64,000 nt of DNA, taken from NCBI GenBank assembly GCA_003971905.1, contig RSEE01000030.1, positions 444,001 through 508,000 of the forward strand, given 5' to 3'. Every line of letters begins with the position of its first letter. Within the stretch, counting starts at the first letter, position 1. Positions 25,183 to 36,070 of the stretch are shown here, in pieces. The DNA is from Moniliella sp. 'wahieum' (taxonomy: Eukaryota > Basidiomycota > Moniliellomycetes > Moniliellales > Moniliellaceae). The notes beneath the pieces are model-generated. The model worked only from the letters and a program-made list of their open reading frames with translations. It was not told the DNA's origin and did no database searches. Position numbers and translations under genes: made by a program.

Positions 25183-26638
25183 ATGTCCTTCGGCAAGCTC
25201 TACGGCGGCAACCCCGACTTCACCCGTGTCTGGCGCATCCGCGCCGCCGCCAAGGTGGCCGGCCTCGATCGAGTTCGTTCCCACCAAGGTTAATGTGGAC
25301 ACCAAGACGCCCGAGTTCCTTGCCCTGAACCCGCAGGGCAAGGTCCCCGTCTGGCACGGTGCTGACGGCTTTGTCCTCACCGAGTCGCGTGCCATCGCTA
25401 TTTACTGTACGTTCTTCTCTTCTCCTTCCCTCCCGACAGCGATGATGTGTTCTTCGGAACAGTTATCCCTGGCTAAATGGTGGCATTGGTAGCCACCGCG
25501 TCGTGTCGAAACCATTGCACAAAATGTGGCTGAGCTGTACACGGGAGGAAAGACCAATTGAATCAATCACAAGGGTACTGACGTTGATTGTCGTTTGTCG
25601 CTAGTCGCCTCGCTCGCTAAGAACGCCAAGCTCCTCGGCAACGATGAGGCTACCTCGGCGCTCATCACGTCGTGGGTTGAGTGGGCTGATGACGAGGTGC
25701 TCAACAAGGCCATCTCGATCTGCTACCCCAAGTGGAACATTGTGCCTTACTTCAAGCCGCTCGACACGCTCCAGCGTGAGGGCCTTGCCAAGTCGCTCTC
25801 TTACCTCGAGAAGACGCTGGCCAAGAAGACCTTCCTTGTTGGCCACCGCCTGACTCTGGACATTGTCGTCGCCGGCAACCTGCAGTTCATCTTCACCTCG
25901 ATCTACGGTGCCGAGACGCGTGCGACCTACCCCAACACGGTTCGCTACTTCAACACGGTGCTGAACCTGCCTGCGCTTAAGGAGGTTGCCCCGACCGAGG
26001 CGCTGCTCGCCGAGGACTACAAGTTCTCTGTGCCCAAGAAGGAGAAGGCGCCCAAGGCTGCCCCCGCCCCGGCTGCCCCCAAGAAGGAGAAGGCCGCTCC
26101 AAGCCTGCTGAGGACGACGAGGCCCGTGAAGGAGGCCCCTAAGCCTAAGAACCCTCTGGACTTGCTGCCCAAGTCGTCGTTTGTCAACGACGACTGGAAG
26201 CGTGTCTACTCGAACCAGGACACCAAGACCCAGGCCATCCCCTGGTTCTACCAGAACTTTGACTGGGAGGGCTGGTCCATTGTCAAGTTCCGCTTCAAGT
26301 ACCCCGAGGACCTGACGGCCATCTTTATGAGCTCCAACCTGATTGGCGGGTTCTTCAACCGTCTCGAGGCCAGCCGCAAGTACTTGATGGGCACGGGTGG
26401 TGTGTTTGGCGAGGCGAACGACTCGGAGATCCAGGGTGTGTTTATCCTCCGTGGCCAGGACTGGAAGCCCGTCCTGGGCGTTGCGCCCGACATTGAGTCG
26501 TACGAGATTACCCCTCTCGACGTGCGCAACAACGAGGAGGACAAGAAGTACTTTGAGGGCATGCTCGAGTGGGAGCTTTCTGTCCCCTCGCGCGCGGGCA
26601 AGCCCCTGGCTTACCAGGATGGCAAGGTGCTCAAGTAA
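25183..26638 (+). CDS. TEF4: Translation elongation factor eEF1B gamma subunit
   Basis: Scaffold subunit of the eEF1B nucleotide-exchange complex for eEF1A. An N-terminal GST-like domain (LNPQGKVPVW, LTESRAIAIYF) is followed by the C-terminal GST helices (FLVGHRLTLDIVVAGNLQFIF). An A/P/K-rich linker lies at about 26025-26150, and the EF1G domain runs from NPLDLLPKSSFVNDDWKRVYSN to the end (GGVFGEANDSEIQGVFILRGQ). The intron 25407-25604 (198 nt, GTACGT donor, TACTGAC branch) joins AIY to FASL exactly. Two bases are missing near 25266, and a compensating pair of indels occurs in the linker near 26099 and 26140. Codon use is strongly biased to C-ending codons, fitting high expression. About 420 residues. 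The symbol is the yeast name; TEF4 and CAM1 are equally close in yeast. Confidence 0.95.
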
Positions 26639-26920
26639 ACTGCGAGCACTTACGTCGACATCAACCTGAATTTATGCATCATGGGTTGTCCTTTTACATT
26701 GGCGAGGAAAGGTGCTAGAACAATTATCGTAGCTGTTGCTATAGAACCACGAGGCAAATGAATGAAAGGGGCAGACGACAGCAAGAATTGATGAATTGGT
26801 TCGACATCTGAACGAGACATTGGTTACTGGGTTGGGGGCAGAGCCCGAGCTATACTGTGATGATCGATGTAAGCTTGAAGAGAGAAACCTGAGGCCGAGC
26901 ACCAGCGATGCGAAACGGAT

Positions 26921-28678
26921 TTAGACCTTGCGCTGCTTGGTACTGCGGCCCTCCAACTCGTCTCTTCGTCCTCATCCACCACCGTCGTGGCACGGGCACG
27001 AGAGGAAGTGTGGAGTGCCGCTGCCGACTGTCGCCCCACTCGGCACGGGGCGATGCCGGCTCCTCATCGCGACTGGCGTTTGGATGGGAAGGCCGGCTCC
27101 GAATCCCGTGGCACTCTTGGCCGCAGGCGGGAGGGTGGGCTGGTCCGAGACCGACGCCGAGCGCTCAAACAAAAAGCCTCCGTCGTCCTTGGCCGCTTGT
27201 CCGCGGACGATGGAGGAGGTTGGTCTGACACTGGTGCCGGGGGCTCAAACACAAGTTCTCTCTCGTCCTTGGATGGGTCGTCGCCAGAACGTTCAAAGAG
27301 GAAGCTGGGCCGCCCTTGCTTGGTACATTGTAGGTATTGTCACCCACCGTTCCATCATCCAGCACCACGACGCCCGGAAGAGGACCCGAGGCGTAGTCTC
27401 GCCCTGGCCGGCTGCAGTCGGGCCCGGAGGATTTCCTGCGCAAGCCAATTGAGCCCCGCCTCTTCCTCATCATCCTCGTCGGACGTCGGAGTCTGAGCGG
27501 GTGCCACGCCCGTGGGGGGGAAGGCGAGTCGTGCCGCACAAAGCGGCGGGGAAGACGGGTAGGCACGGGAGCAGGCACAAAGGGCACTTGCTCAGGAGGG
27601 TCGTCGGGCGAAAGAAGTTGCCACGTACCCGGCGCCTCCATCTCCAGATCCTCTGGCTGGGCATCCTCCTCGTCCCCGACGCCGACGTGCCAGCATAAGA
27701 AGGCGAGACAAACAGAGACCGATTGGCGTTCCGCGTCGCGGCTGCGCTCTGCAGCGGTGCATAGAACGCATCCCCACGAGGGAAGGAGAGGTACTTGAGC
27801 CCCGGAATCGCTTCCGCGTCCTGAGGAGCCGCAGACAGCAGCTCTGGTGCCGGGGGGGGAGCATCCGCCTCCGCCTCAGCACGCTGCTGCAGGAAGGAAG
27901 AAGACCCGGCCAGGCTTGGCGGTACGGAGCATCTTGCAGCTGGGCTTGGGGCGCACAGGACGGTCGGATGGCACCTCGGCATACTCGTCGTAACCTTGTC
28001 CTGCCTGGTGCATTTCGTTCCACTGGGATTGAGACGCTTGCTGCGCGTAGGTCGCAAACGCACGGTCCGGGTCGGCAAAAGAAGAAGCCTGCCCAGCCGG
28101 TTGGCCCAACGAGGGTACTTCAGCGTACTCGTCGTACCCACTGCGTGGCACCTGGGCCAAAGTCGGGTTGGCTTGGCCGGCTTGACGGTTCAAGAGAGCG
28201 GCTAGCAGCACATATGTATTTGCCTCGTCCAAGTCGGTCTCGGGGGCGTACGAGTCCGGGTGGAGCATGTAAGGGAACATGTTGTCGTACACGGGCTCGG
28301 CCGGAAGCGCATTGAGCAAGAGCTCCCGCCGTCCCAGCGCATCGAGCACCGCCTCTTCCTGAGCCAGGGCAAAGACGAGCTGCGCCAGCTCCTTCTCCGA
28401 CTCCATCTCGGCCAAGGCTTGGGCCCGAGCCTCCTGCTCGGCCTGCTCACGGCGTGTTCGATCGCGGCTTGGACACAGCCTCGACGATCGCCTGATCCTG
28501 GAGCTCGGCCTGGCGGCGTACTTCGGCCTCGGCACGTGCCTGGGGGCCGCGACGAGGGCGAGGTGTGGTCGACGAGGTAGAGCAGCGTGCGCGGGTCGCA
28601 CACCTCGGCCACCTCAGTGGGGGTTTGGGCGGGCGGCGCGTCGGCCCAGTCGTCGGCGATGAAGATTTGCAGGGACAT
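26921..28678 (-). CDS. Hypothetical acidic, coiled-coil/low-complexity protein
   Basis: Not recognised. Starts MSLQIFIADDWADAPPAQTP. An Ala/Glu/Arg-rich helix (about 28370-28510) follows, probably coiled coil. Then comes LFALAQEEAVLDAL-type sequence and PVYDNMFPYMLHPDSYAPETDLDEANTYVLL. A repeated GYDEYAEVPS occurs twice (about 28115 and 27985). Near the C-terminus the phrases FLFERS and VSDQP each occur twice (27150-27300), in one frame only if single-base losses are allowed. The tail reads DELEGRSTKQRKV with the stop at 26921. Frame changes occur near 28540, 27900, 27640 and 27170. Convergent with eEF1B-gamma and divergent from the SH3 gene. Confidence 0.5.
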
Positions 28679-29222
28679 GAGGAGGGGCAGTGGGGCAGGT
28701 GGAGGAGGCGGAGGCGGTGGGCGAGAGGAAATGCCGGAGAAGTGCAAGAGGAATTGCGGGAGGAATGCGAGAGGAAATGAGCGAAAAGGTGCGAGTGGGG
28801 ACCCGTGTAAGACCACTTGTGTGCTGGGCCTGCGTGGCCTCAGCGCAGTCCGTGGGACATCACTCGGCCGTCTCACTGGTCACGCGTCGCCGTCACTGCC
28901 GCGCCAGCCCGCTCACATGCGCTCACACCCGACGGGGCCCGGGCGTTCGGGTTTCGCTTCCGCCTCGGCTGCAGGCACTGCATGACGTAGCCAGCCCAGC
29001 CCCAGCCCAGGCAACCCTACCCCTGCGCACGTAAGCAGGCGCTGACCTGCGGTGCGTGTGCGTGTGGCCATCGATCGTCCCGCTCAGCAGGCGCTCAGAC
29101 TCAATCTCAGCTCTCAGCGCCCCCTCAGCACCAGCTGCTTCTGCGCCGAGTGGCGCTGCTGCTCCACCGACAGCACCACCCGACACGACACGAGCCACCC
29201 CGCTGCCACCCCTCTGCCCGCG
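28679..29222. promoter_or_regulatory. Divergent promoter, acidic hypothetical / SH3 protein
   Basis: 544 bp of GC-rich DNA. The minus-strand side is purine/pyrimidine-skewed (GGAGG runs on plus at 28690-28730). No classical site stands out. Confidence 0.35.
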
Positions 29223-30269
29223 ATGGCCAACCCCTCCAACGCCTACATCATCGCCAACATCCTCCAGGACGCCCAGGAGCTGCGCGACCGCCACGCCTGT
29301 CCCAGTCCGCATATACCGCCATCACCACCCCGCTCAAGTCCCACCAAGCGCTTGCTGACCCCTACCTCTCCACCCGGGCGGACACGCTCCCCCGCTCGGT
29401 GCCTCCCCCGCCCCAGCCACCGCCACCGTTGCAAGTGCCGGTGCCAGTCCTTATGCCCAAGCCGCCCCTCCTGCCACTTTCTCCGCCCCCCCCGCCCCGC
29501 AGCTAGCCCGCCCCGATCCCGCTGCCGACCAAGACGCTCGGCCCTCGGTGGCCGCGCTAACCGCCCGCCTGGCTGGGCATACGTCCCCCCGCCCGGCGCC
29601 GCTGTTGGCGGCGCACGGAGCGCGAGTGGCTTGCCCAAACGCGCTCCGCCCCCTGCGCCAGCCAAGAGTCCTGCCGGGCCCAGCGAGAGCGAGAAGGGAG
29701 AGCGAGCACGGCGCTGTGGGACTACAAGCCGACGGCTGACGACGAGCTGGGCTTTGGCAAAGGAGATGTGATCTTGGTGGTGGAGCGGACGACGGAAGAT
29801 TGGTGGAAAGGGCATCGGGTAGGTGCAGTGGGCCAAGAGGCGCGGGACCGGTTGTTCCCAGCCAACTATGTAGAGATGATCCAGGCCCCCCTCCTGCCAA
29901 GGAAAAAAGATCCGCCCCGGCCTATGGCGCAGCAACGGGCTCCAGTGCGTACGGAGCACAGAACGGTCCTGCCTCCACCTATGGTGCTCCTCCGCCCATG
30001 GGAGTAGGCTATGGAGGCTACCAGCCCTATGGCGCCCCCCCAGCCGGGGGAGGGTATGGTGCGCCGGCGCCGGCGCGTCCGGTGCCTGAGCCTTTCAAAG
30101 CGCGTACGGCAGCCGGGCTGGACCCGCTCCCAATGCCCCGACCCCTGAAGAGGCTCGCAACGCACGCAAGGAGAAGGTATCCAAAGCGTTGAACTCCAAC
30201 GTGGGCCGTGCCGCCGTGGGTGGCGCGGCGTTTGGAGCAGCGGCGGGCATCGTGGGCAGTATTTTCTAA
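29223..30269 (+). CDS. SH3-domain protein, LSB1/PIN3-like
   Basis: Actin-cytoskeleton or endocytic adaptor type. The N-terminal helix MANPSNAYIIANILQDAQEL is followed by a long Pro-rich linker. One SH3 domain at 29705-29885 has ALWDY, ADDELGFGKGD, WWKG and LFPANYVEMI in canonical order (ALYDY, ExELSF, WW, PxNYV). After it comes a Gly/Tyr/Pro-rich segment (about 29990-30070). The C-terminus has RKEKVSKALNSNVGRAAVGGAAFGAAAGIVGSIF, a glycine-zipper-like hydrophobic tail typical of this family. Stop at 30267-30269. The frame changes near 29300, 29500, 29700, 29920 and 30140. The partner is inferred to be Las17/WASP or other Pro-rich proteins. Confidence 0.75.
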
Positions 30270-30888
30270 TGCGCCACCCAAGATCAGTTTCGATGGACTC
30301 TCTTGCTTGGCTCGACTGGCCAGGCCAGGCGGGTGGGCGGGCTTGCTTCTTCTGTATACATCCTTTCCATCGTGAGGCGCAGGACACGTTGTGTTCAATG
30401 GACTTTGTGCATCTTTATTGCCAGAATTCCGGATGGTTTCATCCGGGGGAGCGAGCTGGCCTGGGGGGAGGGGGGGAGTTGCACGGAGGGACCTAACTGT
30501 GTATTAGTTTGACTTCTTAGCTGATGATCTCGAGAGTTCGAGATCCGACGGAGTAAACAGGGGGCTCTCCGCGTCGATGGTGGTGGAATGCCAAATCACG
30601 AGGTGGAGCGGAGACCGGAGACCGGAGACTGGTGACGGGAGAAGGGAGTAGATGGTGACCAAAAAGAACTTGCTGGAGAACCGGGATAAGCAGGGGGGGT
30701 CCATACACGTGTGTATTGAGAATGTGTATCGCATCACCCATACAGGGCGAAAGAAAAAGCGAGGCAAATGAAGGGGAGGGGGGGGCGCCGGGGATTTTTC
30801 ACGAGTCATACTGACTATACCTAGCCAAGTACGGGTAGAAGAAAAAGCAAAGCATGTCGGACAGGGTGGTAGGGGGAGTCGGAATAGG
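30270..30888. other. Convergent 3' intergenic region SH3 / Zn2Cys6
   Basis: 619 bp. The plus strand is purine-rich from about 30590 to 30890, which fits a pyrimidine-rich 3' UTR of the minus-strand gene. GGAGACCGGAGACTGG near-repeats occur at 30608-30635. No gene is visible. Confidence 0.4.
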
Positions 30889-32629
30889 TTAAAGTGGAGC
30901 CCGACGGGGTTCGATGGGGTGAAGAGGCGGGCCCATGGGGGCGGCTGCAGTCCGCGGGGATAAAGCGCCGGGAGCGGAAAAGGAACGGGCAAAGTCGCTG
31001 TCCCCAGGGGGAGGAGGGGGCGCATGGGAAGGGAGAGAGCTTGTGAGGCCACCACTCAGGTGACCGCCAGTACTTGGCAACCCCCCGCCTCGAGGAGGAA
31101 GAGCAATGTGGAGGGGCTCGTAGGGGAGCGCAGTGCTGGCGTAAGTGCCAAAGGGCGAGACAGGGGTTACCAGTCCCCCGGCGATTCCTCCGTGCGCATG
31201 GCCTGGACCCGAAGGAGCGAGGTGTTGAGAGGAATGAGAAGAATTTGGACCAGGTTGGTTGCGACCAATAAGGGGCGTCATGGTGTGCGTTTGGTTGGAG
31301 GGTTGGCCCAGGGGAGGGTAGGGGTCGGATGACAGTTTGTGTTCAAAGAGAGATACAGAGAAGGAAGTATTGCGGCTGGGGAGCATGGTTGAACCTGAGG
31401 ACAAGGTCGAAGGTCCCGAAGATCCACGCGATGGTGCGTCGGATTCAGAGGGTTGCACCTCGTACATGCCACTCATAGGGACCCGTTCGAAATTGGGTGG
31501 GACGAAGCCAATCGACCTGTTTCCTCGGTTCCCACTGGCGTAGGGAACCATAGACTCTGGTTAGGGGAAAGGGAGGGGGTATTGGAACTGCACCCTTGTG
31601 CCATCCATGATGCTTGGGAAGGATTGCCCTCTATGGGAAAGGACCACCGCTGCTGGTCCAGAGACCAATGGTCTTGCCGGCCTTCCTGCAACTCCCGCCC
31701 ATTGCCCGGTCCGGTACGGTGGGAAGCCAGCCGCAGCGGAGGGAATGGGAAAGGATCGTAGGCCCTCCTGCTGCCTCCCTAGTCAGCTCTGAGGAAGAGG
31801 GAGAGGGACCCTCCCTCTCAGGTTCGAGAGGGTGAAACGTGTTGGAAGGGAGGGGCGCAGGGTAAGAGCAAGGGTCCATTTGTGGTGTCGGTACGTGGTG
31901 GTTGGGCTGGGCGGGGGAAAAAGGAAGATAGGAGGACCGAGATTGCTGCTGATGGTCAACGGAGCTCTGAGCTCGGCGTGTGCGTTGACGGTGCTTGAGG
32001 GAAGGGATTTCCAATCCAGCTGCTTGGTAGGCGGCCCGTTCTTTACTGAATTTGTTAATGATGCATAGAAGCAAGAGATCAGTACATGAACGTGAGAGCA
32101 AAGGGCACAGAGCGAGATCAAAAGCACGCACTTGGAAGGAGGTCCCCGACGCATCAAAACGTCCGATCTGGTGCACTTTCGTCCCAAGTGAGCGCATCGC
32201 CCGCAAATCGGCATTTTGCGGTCACATTTCGTTTTCCTTTTCAAACGCAATCGGGTGAGCGATGCTCATGATGCTCGGGGCACAGAGAGAAGAGATGAAA
32301 AAGGGCGGGGAGGAAAGGAAAGGGGGAGGGGGGGAGGAAGAGAGACGTACCTGCGTCGGCAACTGTCGCAAGCCGGGTTTCCCTCATATGAGGAGCCGCT
32401 CCGGCGGCGCAAATTCTCAAGCGCGAGCATGGTCTGGTCAAGGCTGTCTCCTGGAGGGCAAGCCAGAGGAGTGGTTGTCGGGAAGAGCTGGGTCGCCCTC
32501 CGTAACTTCCTTGGCGCCATTCGGGGGGCTCCTGTACTCGGATGAGGAGGCGAGGGGCACAGGATGAGTGGATGGAGACGTCCAATAGGGCAGATGGGCA
32601 GACTGGCCCGGTGGACGAGGGGGCGGCAT
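30889..32629 (-). CDS. Zn(2)-Cys(6) fungal transcription factor
   Basis: Predicted nuclear, DNA-binding regulator. The binuclear zinc cluster reads C-x2-C-x6-C-x6-C-x2-C-x6-C, with CDSCRRRKTKC, CGRC and GRKC, and is interrupted by an intron between about 32250 and 32348 (donor GTACGT, acceptor AAAAG). A second intron runs from about 32135 to about 32050 (GTGCGT donor, TACTGAT branch, TTCAG acceptor). After it comes ERAAYQAAGLEIPSLKHRQ, probably the linker to a dimerisation region. The rest is Ser/Pro-rich and low complexity, ending EPRRAPL. No fungal-specific transcription factor middle-homology domain is visible, so it is a short member. The start at 32629 (MPPPRPPGQ) requires a one-base correction near 32450. 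Target genes unknown. Confidence 0.85.
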
Positions 32630-34430
32630 GAGTCGGGACCCTATAAGTTAGCAGGCGGGAGTGGGCAGGGGATGGAAGAAGGGCGAAACGGATCTGTCTG
32701 TTGGGGAATGCGCACAGTCCACAGAAACGAAAGCCGTCCAAGAGAAAGAGGTGGGGTGCACTCTGGTAGCCGTGTGTGCTGGACGCTGGGGCCCTGGGGA
32801 TGGGGATGGAGGAGGGGAGGACGGGGACAAAGGAAAGAAGGAATGAACAGAATGCCAGAGCCTTTTCCCTGTAGTGGAAAGGGCAAAGTGGGAGCAAAGA
32901 ATGCCGAAGGAGCAACGCAAGGTTTGAGAGAGAGTGGTTCCAACTGTTGTACGTGAGGCGCGCTGGTGGCAAATAAGAGAGACCCCCCAGACTGACCAGG
33001 TTGCCACCGCGGGGGGGAAATTTATCCCCCTGTGGAAGACCACGTCACATCCCAGTTTGCGCATGCTCGTCCTCTATCCTATACCGTCATGCCGGGGACG
33101 CGCAGCAGGGCACACGGTTGCAATGACGCTGCGAAGATGCATCTGCATGATGCGTGAGGCGTGAGGGGCGTCAGGCCTGTAGCCAGCCCGAGGCGTACTG
33201 CCTGCTACTGCATGGTGTGGCATGGTGTGGGAAGCTCTCTGCGGCATGTTTGGGACGAACGGATAAGGAGGAAAGACTCAACTCAGTACTCGGTACTTTC
33301 CGTATATACTCAGTACGCAACGTCTCAACGTCCCACGTCCAACGTTCAACGTTCAGCTCACTCGGCACTGCACAGCTCTACGGATGGCATAGTACATTGT
33401 GGTGCCCACAACCCGGGCACTATACTAGCCCCAAAGTGAGGAACGCACCGGGACGAGGGGCTCCAGTGACGATATAGCCACGGTGTACTGAGAGCAAGCC
33501 CTCGGCTTGGGTAGACATATCACATGGCGTTTTATTGTTTCTTTCGGAAGAGGTGCCGCGCAGTGGGACCTTGTGCGGGGCTGCAATGCCGCGCTGCTGC
33601 CGCTAGTGCCAGGATGTGTCAAGCGCACCAGCTTAGCGCTTACAGCGGGTGCGCCAGGAGGCAGACAGGTGGCAACACGGAATCGAGAAGGAGCGAGTGG
33701 GAAGGCGGGCGAGCGTTCAGTCTCTCGACACACCGAGCGCCAAGAGCAACCCAGCCACTTGTCGGGCATCAGCTGGGTGTGCAACGCGTATGGCCGACGA
33801 GACGCTGCGCCCACGGGCGTCGCCAGGTGATAGCAACGGGGCCAGAGAGGAGGGACAAGTGACTCCTCGAGTGGCCAGTGCTAGTGACCAGTGAATAGGG
33901 AAGCTTGGAGCTGGAAGCTAGTTGCCGGAACGAACAACTAGCATACCTATGTTGCATTGCGTTGGGGTGGGGTGCTGCGCGGCCAGGTACCACAACATTG
34001 CATTTGGGCTGCCCGCAGCAGGCGGCAGGCGGCGCACGCATCATGCATCATGCACCAACGTTTCTCGGTTCAATTGTGCACAGTCCTGTTACAAGACTGC
34101 CTGGCCAGGCAAAGCCAGGCAGGAGGGGGCAGTGGCCCGTGGGCGAGACAGCAGAGCAAGTAATGCCATTCGATCGTCGGGCCCATCGCGGGGTGGGGGT
34201 GGCAGAGCGCACCAGAGGGGGCAGCACGCGGCAGCCGTGGCCAGGAGAGGCCATGTGCATACACGGGCCATCCGTGGTACCTGGCTGGAGCATTTCCAGC
34301 GCCCAGCCCCGCTCAGCCGCTGATGTGCTCAGCCACTCATGTACTCATGTACATACACCATGCATCATCCATCAGTGCGTCAGGTTGTCCCGCGTCACTG
34401 ATCCCGCCGATCATCGATCATCGGACTGCG
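32630..34430. other. Gene-free region, likely promoter side of the Zn2Cys6 gene plus start of desert
   Basis: 1.8 kb. 32630-32950 is purine-rich on plus. An in-register ACGT heptad run lies at 33325-33352. 33425-33860 is open in several frames at once with no protein resemblance, which argues for base composition rather than coding. TCATGCA-type motifs occur at about 34040. Confidence 0.45.
33325..33352. repeat. Heptad array, core ACGT (4 units)
   Basis: TCAACGT, CCCACGT, CCAACGT and TCAACGT, contiguous and in phase, followed by TCAGCTC in the same register. The ACGT core is constant while the linker varies. Confidence 0.85.
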
Positions 34431-34493
34431 AACACACATGGCCGCCCTAGTGCTCCATCCGACGAACGATTGGGGCTCGGCGCTCGATGAGCT

Positions 34494-34612
34494 CGATGGG
34501 CGATGGCGATGGGCGATGGACGCTGGGCCATGGGCCATGGGCGCATGGGCGATGGTCGATGGTCGATGGGCGATGGCTATGGGCTATGGGCGATGGTCGA
34601 TGGTCATTGAGA
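34494..34612. repeat. TGG-linked heptad array (about 16 units)
   Basis: Tandem array with units TGGGCGA, TGGTCGA, TGGGCCA, TGGGCTA and TGGACGC, mostly 7 bp with two 6-bp and one 8-bp units. The linker is TGG instead of TGA/TCA and the fourth to seventh bases are a loosely conserved xCxA core, TCGA in several units. The longest heptad array in the window. Confidence 0.8.
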
Positions 34613-34898
34613 TCGCTGAGCAGTGGGTTAATGGATGTGGCTGCTGGGTGCTGGGTGGCCGTGTTGGCCGTGAAGCTTGAAGCCGGCCAGCGGCAGTCGT
34701 TGCCGACACCATCCGTGAGCGATATCAACGTTACGTTAGAAAGGCAGGGTGTACATACGCCCATTGCCCAAGAATGTGCATGTGGCATGTGCATGGAGCT
34801 GGCGCGAGGAGGCCTGAGGGCATCAATCATCGATATTCGCTTCCGATCATCGATCGCCGCTCACCAATCATGCATCATGTAATCATGTGTACCACCCA

Positions 34899-34940
34899 TC
34901 ATGCATCATGCATCACTAGTCACTAGTCAGTAGTCACTGG
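34899..34940. repeat. Mixed-core heptad array (TGCA x2, CTAG x2, GTAG, CTGG)
   Basis: Six contiguous units: TCATGCA twice, TCACTAG twice, TCAGTAG and TCACTGG. TCA recurs exactly every 7 bp although the core changes three times. Confidence 0.9.
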
Positions 34941-35154
34941 GCGCACCATCCCCGAATCCATCATCGAAAGCTACATGTCGGGTGTCGAGAAAATTGAAAT
35001 CCTTGCCGAAGACAGTTCCTGCCAACACCGATTCCACACTGGTGTACAAGCCATGTGTGAGATGTGCCACTCACCGACCCTTCGGATTGCCCGGCTCCGT
35101 CGAGGGCCGTATATTATTACGTGGGTCACACGTCACAGTCACATGTCACATTAG

Positions 35155-35182
35155 TTACTAGTTACTAGTTACTAGTTACTAG
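35155..35182. repeat. Heptad array TTACTAG x4
   Basis: Four perfect TTACTAG units (core CTAG, linker TTA), followed by TCATCGA and an octamer pair TCACTCGA. Confidence 0.85.
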
Positions 35183-35350
35183 ATCATCGATCACTCGATC
35201 ACTCGCCCCACCCACTCGAAGACTTTTGTCACATGCGAATATGTACACTTGCTACCGCACGCCGCACGGTGCAAGACTCTCCTAATTTCAAAGCGCTAAA
35301 ACCGCTGAGCCTCAGATCTCTGATCTCAAAGCCCTGGCTAAGATTCTGTG

Positions 35351-35399
35351 TGACATGTGACATGTGACATGTGATCTTTGAAATTTGATGTTTGAAGTC
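35351..35399. repeat. Seven-unit TGA heptad array with changing cores
   Basis: TGACATG three times, then TGATCTT, TGAAATT, TGATGTT and TGAAGTC. TGA keeps a strict 7-bp spacing over 49 bp while the core decays from the palindrome CATG to others, one of them AATT. Confidence 0.85.
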
Positions 35400-36021
35400 G
35401 AAGCGACATGTCGAAAAGTAATGTTTAATCCCCGTCCATGTCACTATCCGCAGCCATCAGTCGCTACGTATCCTCTGCTTTGTCGCAGAAAGCACGCCGA
35501 GTCGGGCTTAAGACCATGGGGGCTTTTGGATTGTGTTCGGAGTAGCAGCCTGATGCATGTGAGCGCGTGCGCGCTCAGCCTGAGCGCTCAGCTTGCGTAG
35601 CGCTAAGCTTAGCCTGAGCGTGTGACAGTGACATGTCAGTGACCTGTGACATGCGGGGTCTGAGATTTGAGGGCCTAAGGACTATGGAGATCGCATGGAT
35701 AGCAGGAGGGAAGTGGGGCGAGTGTTCGCTTTTAGGTACCGGTACCTCGCCTTTTTTCGACTTGGAATTATTTCCTGTACACTCTTTGTTCTTCAGCCTG
35801 CGTCGTACCTTCATCATCATGTCGGATGAGGTCGATGAGGCTAACACGTCTGGCTGGAATCCCCAGAATCACCGCCACCCCCCCTCACTCAGATCGTGCT
35901 TTGCTAAGCGCTAATGCCGGCCATGGGGCCTGGTTACTAGCAGGTCACTTGACCAGTCCGAAGCAAAAGTGATTCTAGCTGCCGTGCGGCGTCGAGTACC
36001 ACACTGAGAAGCAAAGAGGAC

Positions 36022-36070
36022 TCAGTACTCAGTACTCAGTACTCAGTACTCAATGTTCAAAGTTCAACTT
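36022..36070. repeat. Seven-unit TCA heptad array (GTAC x4, then ATGT, AAGT, ACTT)
   Basis: TCAGTAC four times, then TCAATGT, TCAAAGT and TCAACTT, all in one register over 49 bp. Confidence 0.9.

Noticed and set aside
33425-33862. Overlapping open frames of about 110-130 codons on both strands
   Set aside because: Several frames are open simultaneously without any recognisable protein, so composition is the cause.
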